The position numbers were made by a program, and so were the translations under genes. From assembly GCA_013361525.1 (NCBI GenBank), contig JABFXY010000161.1, positions 1-44,402 of the forward strand: DNA of 44,402 nucleotides, written 5' to 3'. The DNA comes from Polyangiaceae bacterium. GTDB lineage: Bacteria; Myxococcota_A; Polyangia; Polyangiales; Polyangiaceae. The notes below the pieces were generated by a model. It was not told the origin of the DNA, did not search any database, and was given only the letters and a program-made list of their open reading frames with translations. Positions 14,618-22,998 of this stretch are shown one piece after another (within the stretch, counting starts at the first letter, position 1; every line of letters starts with the position of its first letter).

Positions 14618-16888
14618 TCAATCGCGCAGGCACGTCATGAACGTCGCGGCACCCGCTTGAGGCTGCGCATTTCCGACGAAGCGGATCTGTCGCGCCTCAT
14701 CGCTCGGGCAATGCGCGACAAGCTCCGGATTGCCGGTCGGCGGCGCGGACGTCGCGTCGACGTAGCACCACCCGTCGCCTTGCGACGAAGCGGATGGATT
14801 CGGCTCGTTCCGACAAGTCTCTTCCTCCGCGCCTTGCAGCTGCGCAATCTCGCAGAAGCAGTTCCATCCCGGGTCCTCGTCGGATGTTTTGATCGCCGCG
14901 ACGGCACCGAACAACGGATTCGGCGAGCCGTCCGCGAAGGTCTCGGGGATGGAGACTCTGCCCTCGTCCGCGTTGCATTGGCAGCTCTCCGCTGCGACGC
15001 GCGTCTCGATGATCGCGCAGGTACCGTCGTCGACAGGCAGCGGGAAGGGCAGGCACGTGCCGGCGAGCTGTTGCTTCAATCGATCGACGATCGCCCCCAC
15101 CGCGGGTCGGTACCCATAGATGGGCGACGACGGATCGCTCGCCTCGGCCGGGCAGATGGAAGCGAAGATTCCCTGGTTCCCCAGACCGCGTAGTACCGCG
15201 AGCTCGCGAAGCCCCGGGTAGGCCATCGCTCTCGCTTGTGTCGTTCCGTCGCAGAGCGGGTTGTCGCACTCTCCTGCTACGCAATCGTCGCAAGTGTGGC
15301 CGTTCTCGAGGGGTGTCGCGAGCGGGAAGATGCACGCATATTGGAGGGTGTCCGGCCCATCCGTGGGGTCCGAAGGGTCGTAAATGCTCCAATCGTTGCC
15401 ATTGATGGGGTTCGGCTCGGACGGCGAATAGCCCAATAGCGAGCTCGAACCTTCGCGTGGCACGGTCGATTCGATCATGAACGGCTCCTCGGGGTCGACG
15501 TGATGATCCGGATCGCCCAGGAGGTAATCGAGATCGTCTGCGAGCTCGGCGTATGTCTTGAAGCCCCGCGCGAGGTCCGGCGCGCCGGCCTCGTCGCGAC
15601 GGGCAATTGCTTGCCAGGGCACACCGACGAGGCCGGCCACGACGATCCGATCCTCGCTGCGCGGCAAAATGCCCAATTCGGGCGCGCCTCGGAAGAGTGG
15701 ATTGTCGACGGCGTCGCCTTCGTACGCGACGTCGGCCGGATTGATCTTCGGGCGGCTGAATGCGTTCACGTAACGAGCCGTCGGGTAGAGGAAGTCGACG
15801 CCGTAACGCTCCTTTTGGCGATAACACTTAAGGTTTTGGTGGTCCTCGACGACGTCGTAGCGCCCATCGGACGACGCGTTGCAGTCTCCACCGGCGTCGC
15901 AGCCGCTCGGGATCGGCAACGCGCAGCTCGTGCAACATTCGCTGAGCGGATCCGTTTTGCATTCGCTCGTCGATCGGTAGAAGGGACCGCCCAATGCGAG
16001 ATAGCCGTGCCCTTGGATGTCGCCGTGTGCGGCCGTCGCCGCACCATCGCGGATGCTGAAGGAGCAATCGTTTTCGTCCGAGAGCACGAGAACGGCAACC
16101 AATGAATCCGGACGCAGGAAGTCGCCGCGCTGTTGAAGGACGACCTCGTCGGTGCCGACCGGCACGAGGTTCCCATCGTCGACGACCAGCTCCGCATAGG
16201 GATTCGGGTCGACCAGGAAACGAAGGACGGACTCGAGCTGCATTTCGTATCCGCAGCCGACCTGATCGACACCGAGCACCATTCGCGTGAGGTCGTCGAC
16301 GAGGACCGCGGGGTCCGTCTGGCCGTCGCGGACACCATCGGCATCCCACGCCAGGAACCCTTTGCCTTGATAGTCCGTGACGACACTTCCGTCGGAGGTC
16401 CGAACGAGGAGGTGACCCTTGTCGTCGGGCTGAGCCACGGCGCCGCAGGCATTGCTGGTCAGATCGCCCAGCGACGAGCTCACGACGCCGATGTTGATAT
16501 CGCGAACGGGAGGAAACTCCGGCGCCGACCCGGCCGGGCAGGCCCCTGTTGCATCGACCGTGAATCCCGTGGGCGCGCCGGTGCTGTCGACACAGGATGG
16601 CGTGAGCAGCCACGCGACCAGATCGGGAACCGCCGCCGCGAGGATCTCTTGTTTGTCGCGCATCGAGATGGAGTTGTCGATCGCGAACAGCAGATCGAGC
16701 TTGTCGGCGGGCTTGGTCTCGAACCGCTCGATGGTCGTCGGGCCGTCATCGGGAACGAGGTCGTCGTCGTCATCGTCGTCGGAGCACCGGCAACCCGACA
16801 TGGCGACGCAGGCGGCGAGGCCCGCGAGCGCCCAGCGCTTCCAATCGAGGACGAATGAGGGGTGACGAACCTTCACGCGGACAAGCAT
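14618..16888 (-). CDS. VWA-like secreted lipoprotein
   Basis: A 756-residue lipoprotein from the ATG at 16888. The signal sequence (KRWALAGLAACVAMSGC) ends in a lipobox, then comes an Asp run (SDDDDDDDL). The following domain begins KLDLLFAIDNSISMRDKQEI, which has the D-x-S-x-S metal-binding (MIDAS) signature of von Willebrand A domains. The rest is Cys-rich (over 20 Cys) with many aspartates, as expected for a disulfide- and metal-stabilised extracellular protein. Similar VWA lipoproteins occur in myxobacteria; ligands are unknown. An in-frame start further upstream (up to 16978) is possible but would put about 30 extra residues before the signal peptide. The 239-bp gap to the divergent lipoprotein gene at 17128 must carry both promoters; TTGACA at 16972 is a candidate -35 for the plus strand, without a good -10. 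Confidence 0.82.
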   Translation of the reverse strand: MLVRVKVRHPSFVLDWKRWALAGLAACVAMSGCRCSDDDDDDDLVPDDGPTTIERFETKPADKLDLLFAIDNSISMRDKQEILAAAVPDLVAWLLTPSCVDSTGAPTGFTVDATGACPAGSAPEFPPVRDINIGVVSSSLGDLTSNACGAVAQPDDKGHLLVRTSDGSVVTDYQGKGFLAWDADGVRDGQTDPAVLVDDLTRMVLGVDQVGCGYEMQLESVLRFLVDPNPYAELVVDDGNLVPVGTDEVVLQQRGDFLRPDSLVAVLVLSDENDCSFSIRDGAATAAHGDIQGHGYLALGGPFYRSTSECKTDPLSECCTSCALPIPSGCDAGGDCNASSDGRYDVVEDHQNLKCYRQKERYGVDFLYPTARYVNAFSRPKINPADVAYEGDAVDNPLFRGAPELGILPRSEDRIVVAGLVGVPWQAIARRDEAGAPDLARGFKTYAELADDLDYLLGDPDHHVDPEEPFMIESTVPREGSSSLLGYSPSEPNPINGNDWSIYDPSDPTDGPDTLQYACIFPLATPLENGHTCDDCVAGECDNPLCDGTTQARAMAYPGLRELAVLRGLGNQGIFASICPAEASDPSSPIYGYRPAVGAIVDRLKQQLAGTCLPFPLPVDDGTCAIIETRVAAESCQCNADEGRVSIPETFADGSPNPLFGAVAAIKTSDEDPGWNCFCEIAQLQGAEEETCRNEPNPSASSQGDGWCYVDATSAPPTGNPELVAHCPSDEARQIRFVGNAQPQAGAATFMTCLRD

Positions 16889-17127
16889 GTGGCGTGCGTG
16901 GAGGCGCCCATCGTTCGCCATCACGCCAGCCACACAAAGCGAAGAGCGCACGCGCACGGCTGCCAACGAAGTTGACACAGCTCTCTTCGGTTTGTGGCGA
17001 AACGACGCTGTCCGATCGTCGAAGCAGCGCTCTGCGATATGGCAATTGCACCGCGCGCCGGTTGCTCAACAATGAATGCTCGCGCCGAGCTCAGCCTTCG
17101 GTCGCCGACGAAGCAAAGGAGCCTCGA

Positions 17128-17928
17128 ATGCTGCTATCTCGATCGTTTCGTCGACGAGCGTCCGCCGCGTTTTGCCAGGCCCGCGCTCGAGGAGGATGGG
17201 TCGTCGCGGCTTGTTGCATCGTCGCGTGTACGTTCCCCGACCTGACATTTCAGAGCGAGGGTGGCGGCGGCGCCGGCGCCGGCTCTGGCATCGGTTCTGC
17301 TGCGGGCGCCGGTGGAACGCCGGGCTCCGTCGGCTCACAGGGGACGCAGGCATCGGGGCTCTCCAGCAGCTCCGGAGGTTCCCGCGGTGACGGATCTGCT
17401 CCGCCTGCGATGGGAGGCGACGCGTCGACGGGCGGATCTTGGGCATCCAGTGGAGATGGCGGGGAACCAACCACGAGCGCTGGACCAGACGGTGGAACCC
17501 CAGTAGGGCAGGGCGGAGAGCCGGGTCACGGCGGCGAGCCCGGCCAAGGCGGCGAAGGCGGAGCGCCGCCGACATGCGTGGACGCGGACGGGGATGGATA
17601 CCTGAGCCCTGTGTCGGCGATCGAATGCGAAAGCCTTCCCGCCTATTTAGGCAAAGATCCCGATTGCGACGACGGCGATGATTCGACCCACCCTGACCAA
17701 ACCACCTTTTTCGCCGTGCCTCGACCGGGCGGCAATTGGGACTACGATTGCTCCGGCGCCGTCGAGACCGAATATCCGTGGACCTGCCAATCCCCGTGTG
17801 AGGATTGGCTGCCAGTGTCCCCCGGCGCACAGGGTTGCGGCGACTCGAGCAGCATGAAGACTTGCAATCTCTTGCTGGGATGTTTGACGCCCGGCACCGG
17901 CTCCGTTCAAACGCAGCGCTGTCACTGA
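17128..17928 (+). CDS. Secreted lipoprotein with MopE-like metal-binding motif
   Basis: A 266-residue lipoprotein; the ATG at 17128 has an AAGGAG site at 6-bp spacing. The N-terminus is Arg-rich, then WVVAACCIVAC gives a lipobox. A long Gly/Ser-rich linker (about 40-150, with repeats such as GGEPGHGGEPGQGGEGG) leads to a C-terminal domain with DADGDGYLSP and DPDCDDGDDSTHPD, the calcium-type acidic motif seen in MopE-like proteins, and eight cysteines, probably disulfide-bonded. It is likely displayed on the outer membrane. It starts a run of three envelope genes on the same strand (with 18015 and 18950). Function unknown. Confidence 0.82.
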   Translation: MLLSRSFRRRASAAFCQARARGGWVVAACCIVACTFPDLTFQSEGGGGAGAGSGIGSAAGAGGTPGSVGSQGTQASGLSSSSGGSRGDGSAPPAMGGDASTGGSWASSGDGGEPTTSAGPDGGTPVGQGGEPGHGGEPGQGGEGGAPPTCVDADGDGYLSPVSAIECESLPAYLGKDPDCDDGDDSTHPDQTTFFAVPRPGGNWDYDCSGAVETEYPWTCQSPCEDWLPVSPGAQGCGDSSSMKTCNLLLGCLTPGTGSVQTQRCH

Positions 17929-18014
17929 GCGTTTTCTGCGAGCGCCTCGTTTCGATCGGCAGCACCGAAAATCGATACCGGTTCGCGGAAAGGTCCCTAA
18001 GATGCGAGCCTTCC

Positions 18015-18947
18015 ATGAAAGGCCTGCAACGGATTGGCTGCATCCTTATGCTGGTGTCGTCTTCGGCGACCGCAATGGCCGACGACGGGGCACCTGCACC
18101 CGACGAGATCACGCTGAAGTCCGGGGAGACGATCCGCGGAAGGGTCCTGACGGTCGAGCGTGGATCCAAGGTCGTGCTCGTCGACGAGGCAGGAAACGAG
18201 CGCACGCTCACGTGGGCGGACGTCGCGGACGTCGAGCGCGGAAAACACACGGCCAAGCGAAAAAGCCGCGCGCTGCCGACACCCGGCCCGGAAGGGCCGG
18301 GGTACGACGAGCCGTTGCCCGAAGAAGACGAATACGAAGAAGCTACCTCCGATGTGGACGAGAGAGCGCCCGTCGATCACGAGCTGACAGTCCAGGTGAG
18401 GAGCAACGTGCCCGTCGACCTCGTTCAACGCGTCGGGCGCGAGCGGGGCGTTGGAAGTGTGACGGAGCGCACGAAGCCGACCACCGTCTGTCGTGCTCCG
18501 TGCGAAGCGACCATCGATCCCCGCGAAGGCAGCCTCATCGTGACCGGAGACGGGATCATCCCATCGCCAGGTTTCGTCCTGGACAGGTACGACGAGAGCG
18601 CGACGGTCTACGTCGATACCGGCTTCAAAGCTCGGCGCCAAGCCGGATTGGGGATCATGATCGCGGGCGGTGTCGGCACGCTGGTCGGGGGAACGTGGTT
18701 GACCGTCGCGTTGATCGCGGACCAGCCCGACGAAATGAAAATCGCCGGGGCCGCCGTCGGCGGAGCGAGCCTTCCGGCCTTGGTCACCGGCATCGCGCTG
18801 TTCGCGGGGACGCGCACTACGGTCGAGATTCTTCCTGGGAAGTCCCGTCCGCCGGAGCGGCACGACAAGGACGAAGAGACGGCGATGTTCGAGCTCGACC
18901 GAAGGCCCAGCCCGATCGAGCCTCGGTACTGGCTCGGAGAGTTTTGA
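18015..18947 (+). CDS. Envelope protein with signal peptide and two C-terminal TM helices
   Basis: A 310-residue protein starting at ATG 18015 with a cleavable-looking signal peptide (ILMLVSSSATAMA then DDG). After it comes a short beta-rich domain (DEITLKSGETIRGRVLTVER followed by a DEAGNERTLTWADV segment) of a type seen repeatedly in myxobacterial proteins, a charged linker, and a domain with a PTTVCRAPCEATID motif resembling PEGA-like envelope proteins. Near the C-terminus are two hydrophobic Gly/Ala-rich helices (GLGIMIAGGVGTLVGGTWLT and a second around AGAAVGGASLPALVTGIALF). The C-tail is polar. It overlaps nothing, lies 2 bp upstream of the HExxH lipoprotein gene, and is probably co-transcribed with it. 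Function unknown. Confidence 0.8.
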   Translation: MKGLQRIGCILMLVSSSATAMADDGAPAPDEITLKSGETIRGRVLTVERGSKVVLVDEAGNERTLTWADVADVERGKHTAKRKSRALPTPGPEGPGYDEPLPEEDEYEEATSDVDERAPVDHELTVQVRSNVPVDLVQRVGRERGVGSVTERTKPTTVCRAPCEATIDPREGSLIVTGDGIIPSPGFVLDRYDESATVYVDTGFKARRQAGLGIMIAGGVGTLVGGTWLTVALIADQPDEMKIAGAAVGGASLPALVTGIALFAGTRTTVEILPGKSRPPERHDKDEETAMFELDRRPSPIEPRYWLGEF

Positions 18948-18949
18948 GC

Positions 18950-20851
18950 ATGAATCTCGACCGAACGATTGGGGTCTTGGCGCTCGCGCTCGCCGTCACT
19001 TCGTGCGGCTCGTCCGAGGTGTACACGCGCTCGTCGACGGCCGCGTCCAAGCACGCGAAGAAGCCGAAAAAGGCCACCGCCGAAACCGCAATGAGCATGG
19101 AGCTCGAGCCGCTTTCGGACGAGGAGGTTCGAGACATCATCCGGACGACCAGCGAGGCTCGATCGCTGCCGGCGAAGCGCGAGATTGCGGTCGTTCGTCT
19201 TCCGGAGAAGGAATATCGCGAAGACGTCGCCAAGCGGTACCGCGACGACGCGAAACCCGATGAGGCGTCTGCGTCCGATGCGTTCCTCGTCGGATTCGAT
19301 TTTTTGCCGCCACCCGACAAACGCGTAGGGATCGCCAGCGCGAGCGAGGTCGCCAACGAGCAAGTCGCCGCCTTCTACGACGTCCGAGAGGCGAAGGTCT
19401 ATTTGCCGATCACGCGCCCGCAGTCGGAGCAAGAAGGAAGGCTCCACCGCGCGATCTTGGCGCACGAGGTCCACCACGCCCTGCAATATCAGCACTTTTC
19501 ATTGAAGGACACGACACCGCGAAACAGCGACGAACGCCTCGCCCGGCTCGCGCTGGTCGAAGGTGACGCGATGGTCGCCATGGGGGCCTTCTTGGGGGCA
19601 GAGCTCGGTGCACCCGTCGGCCGCACATTGAGGCGCATCCGAGAGGCGACGGAGCGTGTGCCCTCGACCGCGCTGGCACACGAGCAGAAAGACTCGGCGC
19701 TCGCCCGGGCGCTGGAGCTCGCGCGTGAGCGCCTCAAGTTCCCCTACGAAGGCGGCATGTTGTTCGTGTCGGACGTGTTTCGGGCGGGCGGGTTCTCGCT
19801 CGTCGATCGGATGTATCAACAGGTCCCGACGACCACCGAGCACATCCTTCACCCCGAGAAGTATCTCGCCGGCGAATTGCCTGCACCGATCAAAGACCTC
19901 GCCGCTCCCCCTTCTCTGAAGCTCGTCGGTTCCGACACCTTGGGAGAGCTTCAAACGCGCGTCTTGCTGCGCCGTTGTATGGATTCGAGCACGGCCGACG
20001 AAGCAGCGGCCGGTTGGAACGGTGACCGCTTTTTCTCCCTGCGTGACCAAGGCGGGCACCTCGGTATGGCGTGGGTCAGCGCCTGGGACAGCGAAGCCGA
20101 CGCCGTCCAAGCCGAAAAGGCGCTCGCGTCGGCGACCGATTGTTTCCAGGAAAACAGCGCCGGCACACTCACCATTACGAAATCGTTTCGGGTGCAACGA
20201 AAGGGAGCCGTCGTCGCCTTCGTTCGTGGGCTCGACGCCGCACAGCAAGAGCAGCTCGCCACGAAGCTCCTTGGTCTTCCCGGTGTGGCGCCGACCGCGG
20301 TCGCGCTCACCAATCTTCGGATCCCCGCGCGCGTCGAGCTCCCCGAGCCGGAGGAAGGGACGTTGGAGGAGGGCATCTACCACAACGAATGGCTCGGTCT
20401 CGTCGGTCGCGTGCCGAAGAACATGTTGGCCGAGGTCGGTGAAGACGAGGGCGTCGAGCTGGTCATTTCGAGACCCGACAAACCCGTATTTGGTGGCGTC
20501 TACGTCTCCACGCGCATCACCAGCGACGAGCACATGGAGCGGACGTTCCATGAAGCGGAGCAAGGCCTCGCGAGGGCGCTCAAACGGCGCGGGCTGAAGC
20601 TCGTCCGCGTCAAGAGCGGATCCATGCAGACCCCACTCGGCGCAGCGACCGAGCGCGTCTACAAGGTCGAAGGGACGAAGGCCCGCACGCGGTTGGTCCT
20701 CGTTCCGATCTGCGCCGGTACCGGGTCGATCGTATTCATGATGACCCACGGCAACGACAAGGCGAAGCGTGTCCTCGACGGTTGGCTCGAGTCGTTTCGC
20801 TTCTATGACGGGCGCAATCTTCGCGCTTGCGATTACCTCGACCCGAAATAG
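18950..20851 (+). CDS. Lipoprotein with HExxH metallopeptidase-like site
   Basis: A 633-residue lipoprotein (ATG 18950; lipobox VTSC, Cys19). Residues 168-180 contain AHEVHHALQYQ, a zinc-type H172-E173-x-x-H176 motif. Downstream, LVEGDAMVA offers E204 as a third ligand, as in gluzincin-like or neutral zinc metallopeptidase families. A basic linker (KHAKKPKK) follows the lipid anchor. The second half (about 300-633) is not recognised; it may be a substrate- or partner-binding region. It probably acts in the periplasm or on the cell surface. The stop of the upstream gene is 2 bp before its ATG. A hairpin terminator follows. Catalytic activity is inferred from the motif. Confidence 0.82.
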   Translation: MNLDRTIGVLALALAVTSCGSSEVYTRSSTAASKHAKKPKKATAETAMSMELEPLSDEEVRDIIRTTSEARSLPAKREIAVVRLPEKEYREDVAKRYRDDAKPDEASASDAFLVGFDFLPPPDKRVGIASASEVANEQVAAFYDVREAKVYLPITRPQSEQEGRLHRAILAHEVHHALQYQHFSLKDTTPRNSDERLARLALVEGDAMVAMGAFLGAELGAPVGRTLRRIREATERVPSTALAHEQKDSALARALELARERLKFPYEGGMLFVSDVFRAGGFSLVDRMYQQVPTTTEHILHPEKYLAGELPAPIKDLAAPPSLKLVGSDTLGELQTRVLLRRCMDSSTADEAAAGWNGDRFFSLRDQGGHLGMAWVSAWDSEADAVQAEKALASATDCFQENSAGTLTITKSFRVQRKGAVVAFVRGLDAAQQEQLATKLLGLPGVAPTAVALTNLRIPARVELPEPEEGTLEEGIYHNEWLGLVGRVPKNMLAEVGEDEGVELVISRPDKPVFGGVYVSTRITSDEHMERTFHEAEQGLARALKRRGLKLVRVKSGSMQTPLGAATERVYKVEGTKARTRLVLVPICAGTGSIVFMMTHGNDKAKRVLDGWLESFRFYDGRNLRACDYLDPK

Positions 20852-20863
20852 CCCCCGCGCGGC

Positions 20864-20886
20864 GTCCCCCCCCGTTGGGGGACTTT
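20864..20886 (+). terminator. Possible intrinsic terminator after the HExxH lipoprotein
   Basis: GTCCCCC (20864-20870) pairs with GGGGGAC (20877-20883) around a CCCGTT loop, followed by TTT. It lies 12 bp past the stop. Confidence 0.6.
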
Positions 20887-20982
20887 CGAGACCGCGAATC
20901 GAGTGCTGCTCTGCTGACGCTTACGCGCCGGCGACGAGCAGCTCGCTGCTCGCCGTCCGCGCGTCCATCGCGGGAGGCTCAC

Positions 20983-22137
20983 ATGACAAGGTGTTCGACG
21001 GCGTCGCTTCGACTGGCCGTCTTGGGGCTCGTTCTGTCCTCCATGACGGGTTGTGGCGAAGGCGGGCTCGGCAGTGGAGCAGGCGACGAAGGCGGGCAGG
21101 GAAACGAAGGTGGTAATTCAGGCCAAGGTGCCAATGGACAAGGCGGTCTGCCCGGACAGGGTGCCGGGCCGGGGCAAGGCGCAGGGCCTGGACAAGGCGG
21201 CGGGCCCGCAGAGGGTGGGGGACCGAGCGCTCCGGAAGGAGCGTATTTCCCCGGCGGATGGATGTACGAAGACATCTCCAGTGCGCCGGTAGCGGGAGAT
21301 TCGGCGACCGTCACGCAATGGCTCGAGGACAACGGCAGTTGGGGCACGGGCGAGCTGCGCATCGACTTTTCGATGGAGGTATTGCTCGCGGACGCAGACA
21401 CCCCGTTTCTGTCGTTCGAGCCGACCGACGACTTCTACGATCCCGATTGCGACCACGTCCCGGTCCCAGTGCCTGTCGGCGGGGCATTGGAGGGCGAAGC
21501 GGGATACGAGTGCGAGTCGGACGGCGACTGCCACCTCATCGTGAGAAGCGACTCGGATATGCGGCTGTACGAAATGTGGCGCGCGAACATGGATGGCGGC
21601 GGCTTCTATGGTGGATGTCTGGCCGCCTGGGACATGACCCGTACCTATGGGCCCGAAGGTCGCGGTGAGCAATGCACGAGCGCGGACGCCGCCGGCTTCC
21701 CGATTGCGCCGTTGTTGTTTACGGCGGAAGAGGTGGCGTCCGGCGAAATCAACCACGCCATTCGCTTCATTCTCCCCAATAGCCGAATGCGCGACAATGC
21801 GTATGTCCGTCCCGGAACACATGCCGGAGCCCCGAGCGGACCCGAAGAGGCGCCCGTCTATGGGTCTCGCTGGCGCTTGCGAGCGGACTTCGATCTGGAG
21901 GTGTTGCCGAACGAGGGCGCCCGGGTCGTCGCGCGCGCGATGCAGCGATATGGGATGGCGCTCGCCGACGGTGGCAACATCGCGCTGACGGCGCAAAGTG
22001 ATCGATTCACCGAAACGAAGTGGGAAGGGCTGCTCGGGTCTTCCGACTTGGCGGCGATCGAGCCGACGGATTTCGAGGTCATCGATACGGGCCCCGTCAT
22101 CGATGTCACCTTCGACTGCGCTCGCGAACGGTTCTGA
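20983..22137 (+). CDS. Secreted lipoprotein of an uncharacterised bacterial family
   Basis: A 384-residue lipoprotein; the ATG at 20983 follows GGGAGG. The signal peptide ends in SSMTGC. A Gly/Gln-rich linker (about 25-75, repeating GPGQGAGPGQGGG) precedes a large folded domain. That domain contains GEINHAIRFILP, a GTHAGAPSGPEEAPVYGSRW segment, then RLRADFDLEVLPNEGARVVA and RYGMALADGGNIALTAQSD. This pattern (a charged GEI-HA-RF segment, then a hydrophobic R-RL-A-FD segment, then YGM-LAD-G) recurs in secreted proteins of several phyla whose function is unknown to me. Six cysteines suggest disulfides. The gene seems monocistronic, with a terminator upstream. Confidence 0.8.
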   Translation: MTRCSTASLRLAVLGLVLSSMTGCGEGGLGSGAGDEGGQGNEGGNSGQGANGQGGLPGQGAGPGQGAGPGQGGGPAEGGGPSAPEGAYFPGGWMYEDISSAPVAGDSATVTQWLEDNGSWGTGELRIDFSMEVLLADADTPFLSFEPTDDFYDPDCDHVPVPVPVGGALEGEAGYECESDGDCHLIVRSDSDMRLYEMWRANMDGGGFYGGCLAAWDMTRTYGPEGRGEQCTSADAAGFPIAPLLFTAEEVASGEINHAIRFILPNSRMRDNAYVRPGTHAGAPSGPEEAPVYGSRWRLRADFDLEVLPNEGARVVARAMQRYGMALADGGNIALTAQSDRFTETKWEGLLGSSDLAAIEPTDFEVIDTGPVIDVTFDCARERF

Positions 22138-22173
22138 ATTCGAGGCGCCGCGACCCCGTGGTAAACAAGCGGC

Positions 22174-22998
22174 ATGCGGGAGCACGGCGGCGGCGGTGCC
22201 GACCTCGTCACGCGGATTCGAGAGGCCGGTAAGGCTGCGTATCCGTCGATCGATGTCGACGCGAGCCGCATCGAAGCGCGCGTGCGCTCGCTGGAGACTG
22301 AGCTTCCCTCCAGCGAGCGCGCGGCGTTGTGCGACGCGGACCTCTACCTCGCCATCGCGCTCGAGGCCGGTTTGCCGGCCGCCGTGCGCGTCTTCGAAGA
22401 TCGGCTCGTCCCGGAGATCGTTGTCGCCCTCGCGCGCATGCGGCTCACCGAGGACGTCGTCGAAGAAGTCACGCAGGCGCTTCGCGCGGACTTGCTCGTC
22501 GGTAGCGGGGCTGGGCCGCGCATCGAGCGCTATTCGGGCCTGGGCGCGCTCTCGTCCTGGGTTCGGGTGAGCGCATCGCGCTTGGCGCTCAACACGCTAC
22601 GCAAGACGAAGCGCGAGACCTTCCTCGACGAAGCCGTCATGGCCGAGTGGCCCGAAGTCGCCGCGAGCCCCGCCGAGCGTCACCTTCGTGCGACCTACGT
22701 CCAATATCTCAAGACGGCCCTCACCGAGGCGCTCGCCGCCCTCGAGCCCCGGCAGCGGACGTTGCTGCGTCAGCATTTGCTGGACGATCTGACCATCGAC
22801 GAGCTCGCGCTGCTCTATCGCGTGCACCGATCGACTTGCGCCCGTTGGATCGCCGACGCGAGGGCAGCGCTGGTGCGCGCGACACGGAAGAACCTGGTCC
22901 AGCGCCTCGGCGGCGCGCAGGAGCGTCTCGACAGCGTTCTGCGCTATTTGGAGAGCGATATCGAGATATCGTTTTCTCGGATCTTGCGAGCAACATGA
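22174..22998 (+). CDS. ECF-like RNA polymerase sigma factor
   Basis: A 274-residue protein of the myxobacterial type of sigma-70-like factors. A region-2-like segment lies at about 75-155 (LTEDVVEEVTQALRADLLVG, then GALSSWVRVSASRLALNTLR), and region 4 at about 180-245 (LAALEPRQRTLLRQHLLDDL, then IDELALLYRVHRSTCARWIA). Region 2 is divergent, so promoter specificity is hard to guess. An N-terminal extension of about 60 residues is not recognised. Its TGA overlaps the ATG of the next gene (ATGA), which encodes a zinc-finger/Ser-Thr kinase; this arrangement resembles known ECF sigma-kinase pairs in which phosphorylation switches the sigma factor. Confidence 0.85.
   Translation: MREHGGGGADLVTRIREAGKAAYPSIDVDASRIEARVRSLETELPSSERAALCDADLYLAIALEAGLPAAVRVFEDRLVPEIVVALARMRLTEDVVEEVTQALRADLLVGSGAGPRIERYSGLGALSSWVRVSASRLALNTLRKTKRETFLDEAVMAEWPEVAASPAERHLRATYVQYLKTALTEALAALEPRQRTLLRQHLLDDLTIDELALLYRVHRSTCARWIADARAALVRATRKNLVQRLGGAQERLDSVLRYLESDIEISFSRILRAT

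Noticed and set aside
16972..17000. Sigma-70 promoter for the MopE-like lipoprotein
   Set aside because: TTGACA is perfect, but no acceptable -10 occurs at 16-18 bp spacing, so it was not listed as a promoter.
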